A DNA stretch of 12,192 bases from Bacteroidota bacterium (GTDB taxonomy: Bacteria > Bacteroidota > Ignavibacteria > UBA10030), in assembly GCA_003519375.1 (NCBI GenBank), contig DOWV01000149.1, positions 14,127 to 26,318 on the forward strand, in the 5' to 3' direction. Numbering within the stretch: position 1 is the stretch's first letter; the number at the start of each line of letters is the position of its first letter. The position numbers and the translations under genes were made by a program. Positions 6,855 through 12,192 of the stretch are shown here, piece by piece. The notes beneath the pieces are model-generated. The model was not told the DNA's origin. It did no database searches and saw only the letters and a program-made list of their open reading frames with translations.

Positions 6855-7727
6855 TCAGGATCCCGCAAAAATTGCCGCCAACCCGCCTACCATCGCCAAT
6901 TTCAAGATACCACTTAGCCTCCTCAAATTCGAGAGGCTTTCATCCCGCCACCACGAAAGGATAACGAACAACAGTACCGCATCCACACCGATGACAATCC
7001 ACAGATAGCTGATCGAATAAACGGTGAGCAGGTACGGGAGAAACGTCGAGGCAATCAGCGTGATCAAGAGAAGAGTGGCCATCAAGAGCGCCGGCCGTTT
7101 CCCGAAACGAACGGGCAAGGTCATCGCCCCTGCCTGCCTGTCTCCCTCGACATCTTCAACATCCTTGAGCAATTCCCTGCTCACGTTAACCAGAAACGCG
7201 AAAATTCCCGGGAACAGCGCTGTGGAAGGATTGCCTGTGACGACAGCCCCGAAGAGAAACGCCATGCCGGTGAGAATCCCGATCGTCACATTGCCGGCAA
7301 GAACTGTTTTCTTTAACGATCTGCTGTAGTAATAGAGGGCAAACACCCAGAATACGGAAATGTAGAGATTCCATGGCGTCATCAAGTAGCTCATCGTGAC
7401 GCCGGTGAGTGACATTACGACCCAAAGTGCGTTCGCCTGGTTCAAAGTGAGTGCCCCGCTTGGAAGCGGGCGCTCGGGCCGGTTCAGGCGGTCGATCTCG
7501 ACGTCGAAACAGTCGTTGATGGCATTGCCGCCGCCTGCGATCAACGCGCCGGCGGCAGCGGCCAGCAGGATTTGGGGCCAGTGCGCCGCACTCAGGTCCG
7601 AGAGAACGCCACCCGCGACGATCGTGACGAAGACGATCCCCATGTTGAGTGGGCGAAGAAGTCGAACGATTGCGCTCATAGTCCTGGCAGCGTGCGGGAC
7701 AGACGATATTTCCTTCCTAGAATTCAT
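6855..7727 (-). CDS. UbiA-superfamily prenyltransferase, geranylgeranylglycerol-phosphate geranylgeranyltransferase (DGGGP synthase)-like
   Basis: This integral membrane enzyme transfers a polyprenyl group from its diphosphate to an acceptor. Both Mg-diphosphate motifs are present: NDCFDVEID (71-79) followed by RLNRPERPLPSG (80-91), and DVEDVEGD (189-196) followed by TLPVRFG. About nine hydrophobic helices are visible. The NRPxRPxPSG and KDxEDxxGD spacing matches the branch annotated as digeranylgeranylglyceryl phosphate synthase or related chlorophyll/menaquinone-type enzymes, so the acceptor could be a glycerol-1-phosphate lipid or a quinone precursor. The upstream ATG (7725-7727) overlaps the Omp85 gene by 11 bp and has no ribosome binding site. 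An in-frame ATG at residue 17 (7677-7679) has AGGA just upstream and begins with MSAIVRLLRP, a more usual family N-terminus, so the real start may be 7679. No menA, ubiE or similar gene lies nearby to settle the pathway. Confidence 0.85.
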   Translation of the reverse strand: MNSRKEISSVPHAARTMSAIVRLLRPLNMGIVFVTIVAGGVLSDLSAAHWPQILLAAAAGALIAGGGNAINDCFDVEIDRLNRPERPLPSGALTLNQANALWVVMSLTGVTMSYLMTPWNLYISVFWVFALYYYSRSLKKTVLAGNVTIGILTGMAFLFGAVVTGNPSTALFPGIFAFLVNVSRELLKDVEDVEGDRQAGAMTLPVRFGKRPALLMATLLLITLIASTFLPYLLTVYSISYLWIVIGVDAVLLFVILSWWRDESLSNLRRLSGILKLAMVGGLAAIFAGS

Positions 7728-9510
7728 TGACGAGCCGTAGATGTAATTTCGCAGTGCTGAAGGAATCTCCCCGGCCGAATGCCAAGCTGACGCCGATCAG
7801 GCCGAGGGGCGTATCCAATCGGACTCCGCCGCCGTACCCGAGGCGACGGAATTCATCGCCGGCAAGGCCGGCTTCTTCTCTGCGCGGCATGGCAGCATAG
7901 CCCATGTCGACAAACGCGAAGACGAACGAACGCTGTCCGGCGAGGAGACGATACTCGAGGTTTGCCCATGCGATCCTCGATCCGAGGAACTGCCCTTCAC
8001 GATAGCCGCGCAATGTGTTTGCTCCGCCTAGACGGAAGAGATCACCAAACTCGACCGCGCCGCTGCGAAAATCCCGCACTGCGACCAAAACAGCCAACAC
8101 CTGATTCCGGAACAGCATTGTGTAGTAGTCTCCATCAAACGAGATCATCTGGGTGGATTTCTTTTCGCCGAGGCCGCCGCGGACAGGCGCGAGCGTCTTC
8201 CGGCCGGTATGATACTCTGTCACGTGCCTGAACCCGGAGGTCGGCGTGACCTGATCGTCTCTGCTATCGTAGGCAAGCGTAACGCCGATGCTGAGTGCAG
8301 TGCCCGGGCCGACAACCGACTTTCCAAAGCCCTCCGTGGGTGTGACTTTGCTGCCGGAAGCAACGAGCCCAAACGTCAGGTTTTCAGCAATACTCGTTTC
8401 AATTGCAAGGTCATACGACTCACGGACGTAGGTTGAATCTTGTTTTCGCTGTCTGTAACCCGCTTCCGCGGAAACCGGCAGTGAGGCGATCCATGGTTCC
8501 CTGTATCGAAGCGCGATTTCCTGGGACACCTGGTTCTCGCGATTCCATCGCGCCGACAATCTCCTCGCGGTGCCAAAAATATTTCTGAACTGGACGTCCA
8601 CAAACCCGGTGACGTAACCAGAGCCGCCTGATATTCCGGACGGAACGTATCCGACGATTCCATCAAACCTGTTCGGGCTCCCTTCGGCCACCCGAACGAG
8701 CAGACCGACGCTCTGATCCTGATTGACAAATAGCTCGGGCGTGGAGACACTCGAGAAGAGCCGGAGCCTTTCGAGCCGCAGCCTGATCTTTTCGGGAAGG
8801 CCGGCCGTGTAGAGATCGCCCGGGCTGAGGCGCGCCGCCCTCACAATCACTCCCGTTTGCGTTGTGTTGTTGCCCTCGACGCGGAGCTCTGAGATTCTGG
8901 CCGCCGCCCCTTCTTCCAGGAAAAGAGAGACGTTTGTCTCGACGAATTCCGCCCCCTCTTCAAACCGGATATCCCGAATCTCAATTCTAGCGAACGGATA
9001 CCCTGCAGATTCGTACTGTCTCAGAACCGATGCAATGCCTCGTTCGAGGGCCAGCGGAGAAAACGGCTCACCGGCCAACAAACCGCTTATGGAGAGAATC
9101 GAAGCCGTGTCCAGGATCGCGGCCCCTTCGAGACGGAGATCAGCGAGCCTCGCAGGCTTTCCTTCCCGAATATACAAAACAAGATCAGACGAAAGGGAAT
9201 CCGCCGCTTGACGAAAAGCAACCGAGTCAACCCTTCCCAATGGGAAACCCGCCTCGGCAAGCCCCGAATCAATACGAGCAAAGTCAGACTTGCGAAACGC
9301 CTCACCAGGCCTGGTCTCCATCCATCCGAGAATCATGGAGGTGGACACTGCGCTGTTGCCGATGACAACGATCCCGCGGACCGGCATGAGTTGCCGGGCC
9401 GGGCTCTCATAGGCGAACAGACTCGCGGCCAGCGCGATGGATGCCGCGAAATTGAAAAAGCCAGGCGAAGCATGAATCGCACTGGCTTTTCTTGTACTCA
9501 ACAGCGTCAT
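7717..9510 (-). CDS. Omp85-family outer-membrane protein, TamA/BamA-like (three POTRA domains plus beta-barrel)
   Basis: Omp85 proteins insert or translocate proteins at the outer membrane. From the ATG at 9508-9510 the protein is 597 residues. It has a basic N-terminus (residues 1-8 end TRK) and a hydrophobic stretch FFNFAASIALAASLF around 19-33, consistent with a signal peptide. Three POTRA-like repeats follow: about 42-117, 120-201 and 203-278, each with a (V/L)xGN- or LEG-type strand, a central helix and a closing beta strand. The last 315 or so residues form the barrel, with the conserved LRGY loop-6 motif at about 500-503 and a terminal Phe as the outer-membrane sorting signal. Three POTRAs and this length resemble TamA more than the five-POTRA BamA, but no tamB is seen. 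A TTG at 9534 would extend the frame by 8 residues into the upstream gene; I prefer the ATG, 5 nt after that gene's stop. The call is to family level. Confidence 0.85.
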   Translation of the reverse strand: MTLLSTRKASAIHASPGFFNFAASIALAASLFAYESPARQLMPVRGIVVIGNSAVSTSMILGWMETRPGEAFRKSDFARIDSGLAEAGFPLGRVDSVAFRQAADSLSSDLVLYIREGKPARLADLRLEGAAILDTASILSISGLLAGEPFSPLALERGIASVLRQYESAGYPFARIEIRDIRFEEGAEFVETNVSLFLEEGAAARISELRVEGNNTTQTGVIVRAARLSPGDLYTAGLPEKIRLRLERLRLFSSVSTPELFVNQDQSVGLLVRVAEGSPNRFDGIVGYVPSGISGGSGYVTGFVDVQFRNIFGTARRLSARWNRENQVSQEIALRYREPWIASLPVSAEAGYRQRKQDSTYVRESYDLAIETSIAENLTFGLVASGSKVTPTEGFGKSVVGPGTALSIGVTLAYDSRDDQVTPTSGFRHVTEYHTGRKTLAPVRGGLGEKKSTQMISFDGDYYTMLFRNQVLAVLVAVRDFRSGAVEFGDLFRLGGANTLRGYREGQFLGSRIAWANLEYRLLAGQRSFVFAFVDMGYAAMPRREEAGLAGDEFRRLGYGGGVRLDTPLGLIGVSLAFGRGDSFSTAKLHLRLVNEF

Positions 9511-9515
9511 ACGAT

Positions 9516-10829
9516 TTACCGGACCCTTCCCCAAAGGTCGGTGGTCGGGTAACGGAGACGATAGTCGCCGAATCCCGTTTCGTCAACAAAAATGAACTGA
9601 CGGTTCAGCTGATAGTAGTACCATATTTCGTACGGCTTCACGTTGTACTCGAACGGATGACGCTCGATATTGTCCGGGGAGCCGAACCGGACAAAGATCA
9701 TCCCCATATCGGTCCGCCACCCTTCGAGGTAGTGACCGTAGTTTTGGTTGGCGAACGCCACCCGAGAGTAATATTCTTCCATCAGCTCGTTGCGGGGCGT
9801 TTGGGGGTCCGGATCCCGCTTCGCCCAGAATTCGATGAACCTCTTGCGTTTATCTTCCTCCGTCGTTGCCTCGCGGACGTACAGGAGTTCCGTGTCGCGC
9901 GCGATATAAATCAGCTGGTCGATGGCCTTGTCGAGGTCGGATATGACACCCGGAAGGTCTGTCGCACGAATGTTGAACGTTCTCGATGTCACTCCCTTAT
10001 ACTCCACGGGCTTGCCGTCCACCGTGGGGCGGGCGGTCGCTTCCACCGACAGAAAATACGTTCCCATGCGCATGCCGGTGCTGTCGATCTTCACGAACAC
10101 CTGAGATTTCGATCCGGTGACCGGTTCGCGTTGTGCGCGGCCGGCGACCTCATTCTTTTTCGGATCGAAGACTTTCCAGACGACATCGACGGAATCCACC
10201 GTCTGGTGCGTGTACAACTCAAAAAAGATGAAGAACCCTTCCGAAGTATGGCTGACGTTTCCGGTAATGATGGGAACGATGCTGCGCTTCTCTCCATCTG
10301 TGGAGAGACGGTTGACCAGCATGATATCGCTGATGGTCACAGAGTCCTTTGCAAAATCGGTAACAAGGAGGGACTTTTTGATTTGAGACGACTTCTTCGA
10401 TTCTTCGTCACGGAGCTGGAGCGTCATCATGTAATTGCCGGGCGAGACATCCAACGTCCGGTGCGTGAGACTATAGAGGCGGCGCTGCGTGGTCTGGGCA
10501 AAGTCGGTAACCGGCACGTCGACCGTCCATGTCTGTTCGTGCACCGGCTCTCTCGCCGGCGTCAGCAGAGTCAGCGTAAGCTCATAGCGGCCAAGATAGC
10601 GGTCGTTCTCTTTCAGGAAGCGAATCTCCTCATGCGGGACCTGCACATAGACATCCAGACGCGATTTGTCCGGCTGATCAGAAGCGTAGGCAACCGCCTC
10701 TGCGAAAAACGTCGGGCCAAAGTCGACAGGCCCCCGCCTCATTTCCGTCTGGCTTTGTCCATGAGACACCATCATGACGGCAAGTCCCGTGACTCCGAGA
10801 ACTCTTGCAAAACGGTTCAGCGTACGCAT
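9516..10829 (-). CDS. GWxTD-domain secreted protein of unknown function
   Basis: This is a 437-residue exported protein with a C-terminal GWxTD domain, a family found mainly in Bacteroidota, Chlorobi, Ignavibacteria and Acidobacteria and lacking a known function. From the chosen ATG (10827-10829), residues 1-27 form a signal peptide (MRTLNRFARV, then a hydrophobic core). The middle, about 50-290, is rich in predicted beta strands and reads like two or three Ig-like modules. From 300 onward comes the GWxTD region: a helical lead (DLDKAIDQLIYIA), FWAKRDPDP at 334-342, the E-Y-Y-x-R-V-x-x-A-N helix, the naming motif GWRTD at 370-374, then GMIFVRFGSPD and a strand-rich end (EIWYYY, FIFVDETGFGDY). 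An ATG at 10853 overlaps the rimO stop (ATGA), but the inner ATG has GGTGGA 7 nt upstream and gives a proper signal peptide. The downstream Omp85 gene begins 5 nt after its stop, suggesting a shared envelope role. Confidence 0.87.
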   Translation of the reverse strand: MRTLNRFARVLGVTGLAVMMVSHGQSQTEMRRGPVDFGPTFFAEAVAYASDQPDKSRLDVYVQVPHEEIRFLKENDRYLGRYELTLTLLTPAREPVHEQTWTVDVPVTDFAQTTQRRLYSLTHRTLDVSPGNYMMTLQLRDEESKKSSQIKKSLLVTDFAKDSVTISDIMLVNRLSTDGEKRSIVPIITGNVSHTSEGFFIFFELYTHQTVDSVDVVWKVFDPKKNEVAGRAQREPVTGSKSQVFVKIDSTGMRMGTYFLSVEATARPTVDGKPVEYKGVTSRTFNIRATDLPGVISDLDKAIDQLIYIARDTELLYVREATTEEDKRKRFIEFWAKRDPDPQTPRNELMEEYYSRVAFANQNYGHYLEGWRTDMGMIFVRFGSPDNIERHPFEYNVKPYEIWYYYQLNRQFIFVDETGFGDYRLRYPTTDLWGRVR

Positions 10830-10835
10830 GGTGCT

Positions 10836-10844
10836 ATCCACCCC
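10836..10844 (-). promoter_or_regulatory. Ribosome binding site deciding the GWxTD-protein start
   Basis: GGGGTGGAT on the minus strand lies about 7 nt before the ATG at 10827-10829. The alternative ATGs at 10851-10853 and 10848-10850 have no comparable purine tract upstream. The inner ATG also gives a compact signal peptide with arginines directly before the hydrophobic core. Confidence 0.4.
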
Positions 10845-10849
10845 TTCCA

Positions 10850-12166
10850 TCATGAGACTTGTTCAAGACAATTCGCATACAGATCATACTCCGCAAACTC
10901 AGTGACTTTCACCCGCGCAAATGAGCCCACTTTCAATCCGGGGGATGAACGGACAAACACTTCCTGATCAATCTCCGGTGCATCCCACTCCGTGCGGGCC
11001 ACCATGAAGTCTCCTTCACTTCTGTCGATCAGCACCTTCAGTTCTTTTCCGACAAGGGATTCGTTTCTGGCCTCGGAAATCTGCTGCTGAAGTTCCATAA
11101 TTCTGCCGAGACGCTCGTCTTTGAGTTCCTTCGGAATGGGATCCCCGAGGTCGAATGCCGTCGTCCCTTCTTCCTGCGAGTAAGTGAAGACTCCCAGCCG
11201 GTGAAACTTCATCTCTTCGACGAAATCGTACAGCTGCCGGAAATCATCTTCGCTCTCATTCGGGTATCCGACGATCAGCGTCGTTCGCAATGCGATATCA
11301 GGCACGGAGCTCTTGACCGTCCGGAGAAGTTCCCGCGTCGTTCTGCCGGTGATTCCCCGCCTCATCGATTTCAGGACTTCGTCAGCAACATGCTGCACCG
11401 GCATATCGAGATAGCGGCACATCTTGGGCGAATTTCTAAAAACCTGCAGGATTTCTGTGGGGAATTTCGTCGGGTACGCATACATCAGGCGTATCCATTC
11501 GATCCCGTCCACTTGTGTGAGTTCCCGCAGCACGCCATCAAGGCGTCTCTGGCCGTCCACGTCGAGCCCGTAATACGTCGTGTCCTGACCGATGATGATC
11601 AACTCTTTCACGCCCTGCGCAGCCAGCAGCCGGGCTTCCTGAACGATACGTTCGAGAGGCTTCGAAACATGCTTGCCCCTCATCAACGGGATGGCACAGA
11701 ACGAGCAGGGATTGTCGCATCCTTCTGAGATCTTCAGATACGCATAATGGGAAGGCGTCGTCAGTCGGCGCTCTCCCAGCAATTCGACGCGGAAGTCGAT
11801 GCCGAGCTCCCGGACGACCTGATCCAGGTGGTGCGAGCCGAAGTAGGCATCCACCGTCGGCATCTCGGACGCCAGCTCTTTCGCGAACCGTTCGGAGAGG
11901 CAGCCCATCACAACCACCTTCTTGAGTTTCCCCTCTTTTTTCCGCTCGATCGCCTCCATGATGGCGTCTATCGATTCCTGCTTCGCTGCCTCAATGAATC
12001 CGCAGGTATTGATAACGGCGATATCGGCATCATTCACATCGTCGACGATGCGGGCCTTTCCGCGCACAAGCTGGCCCAACAAGACTTCAGAGCCTACGAC
12101 ATTCTTGGAGCACCCAAGGGCAATAACGTTGATTTTCGGCGGATGGTTTCTCTTCATCAGCTTCAT
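10850..12166 (-). CDS. rimO: Ribosomal protein S12 methylthiotransferase RimO (radical SAM)
   Basis: RimO adds a methylthio group to a conserved aspartate of ribosomal protein S12, using S-adenosylmethionine and two iron-sulfur clusters. The 438-residue length is normal. The N-terminal MTTase domain has its three cluster cysteines at C19 (ALGCSKN), C55 (NTCGFI) and C89 (MGCLSE). The radical-SAM cluster motif CDNPCSFC gives C150, C154 and C157, followed by AIPLMRGKHVS (158-168). LDMPVQH and GYPNESEDDF mark the rest of the radical SAM barrel, and a TRAM domain lies over the last 65 or so residues. The NTCGF and EGCDNPCSFCAIP forms favour RimO over the tRNA enzyme MiaB. The first ATG (12164-12166) has GAGG only one base upstream; an ATG three codons in (12155-12157) has it at about 9 nt, so the true start could be 12157. 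It is the first visible gene of the operon, and its stop touches the next reading frame. Confidence 0.95.
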   Translation of the reverse strand: MKLMKRNHPPKINVIALGCSKNVVGSEVLLGQLVRGKARIVDDVNDADIAVINTCGFIEAAKQESIDAIMEAIERKKEGKLKKVVVMGCLSERFAKELASEMPTVDAYFGSHHLDQVVRELGIDFRVELLGERRLTTPSHYAYLKISEGCDNPCSFCAIPLMRGKHVSKPLERIVQEARLLAAQGVKELIIIGQDTTYYGLDVDGQRRLDGVLRELTQVDGIEWIRLMYAYPTKFPTEILQVFRNSPKMCRYLDMPVQHVADEVLKSMRRGITGRTTRELLRTVKSSVPDIALRTTLIVGYPNESEDDFRQLYDFVEEMKFHRLGVFTYSQEEGTTAFDLGDPIPKELKDERLGRIMELQQQISEARNESLVGKELKVLIDRSEGDFMVARTEWDAPEIDQEVFVRSSPGLKVGSFARVKVTEFAEYDLYANCLEQVS

Positions 12167-12192
12167 GCCTCATCACCAAAGCACAACAAAAT
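12167..12192. other. Leader of rimO at window edge, with a CACCAAAG-type repeat fragment
   Basis: Only 26 bp upstream of rimO are included. They hold GAGG next to the ATG and, on the plus strand, CACCAAAGCACAAC, which resembles the CACAAAG repeat between yraN and pncB. No promoter can be called. Confidence 0.3.

Noticed and set aside
9492..10967. Plus-strand open frame of 491 codons opposite the GWxTD gene
   Set aside because: It is antisense to a gene with a signal peptide and a recognised domain. Its translation is rich in Arg, His and Asp with no family motif, as expected for the shadow of a GC-rich gene.
10850..12166. MiaB (tRNA methylthiotransferase) instead of RimO
   Set aside because: The NTCGF and EGCDNPCSFCAIP signatures and the short N-terminus before the first cysteine fit RimO better.

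Overview
The window looks like chromosomal DNA from a moderately GC-rich bacterium of the Bacteroidota/Chlorobi/Ignavibacteria (FCB) group. The best lineage clue is a GWxTD-domain protein (9516-10829), a family known mainly from that group. A Gram-negative envelope is shown by an Omp85-family outer-membrane protein encoded next to it. A UbiA enzyme of the DGGGP-synthase type also fits FCB genomes. This placement is an inference; there is no rRNA gene to confirm it.

Layout. (1) Plus strand, 1-1787: the C-terminal part of the FtsH protease (cut by the window edge), overlapping by 4 bp a membrane protein of the SEC59/DGK1/VTE5 CTP-dependent lipid kinase family. (2) 1788-1996: a noncoding gap of about 200 bp between converging genes. 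It is dense in inverted repeats and is the least explained DNA here. (3) Minus strand, read from high to low coordinates: rimO, GWxTD protein, Omp85/TamA-like protein, UbiA prenyltransferase, rnhB and yraN (12166 down to 5849). These are packed with overlaps or gaps of a few bases, so they are probably one operon. (4) After a 72-bp gap holding a short 8-bp tandem repeat, and still on the minus strand: pncB, pncA and cstA (5776 down to 1997).

How the genes work together. pncA and pncB form the nicotinamide to nicotinate to nicotinate mononucleotide arm of NAD salvage, followed by a CstA-family carbon-starvation transporter. The upstream operon mixes ribosome modification (RimO), envelope biogenesis (GWxTD and Omp85), prenyl lipid synthesis (UbiA) and nucleic-acid maintenance (RNase HII, YraN). 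The isoprenoid link between the SEC59-like kinase and UbiA is suggestive but unproven.

I see no CRISPR array, phage, transposase, rRNA or tRNA. No clear new defence or mobile system is visible. The best leads are the structured intergenic element, the GWxTD-Omp85 pair and the possible archaeal-type lipid enzyme.
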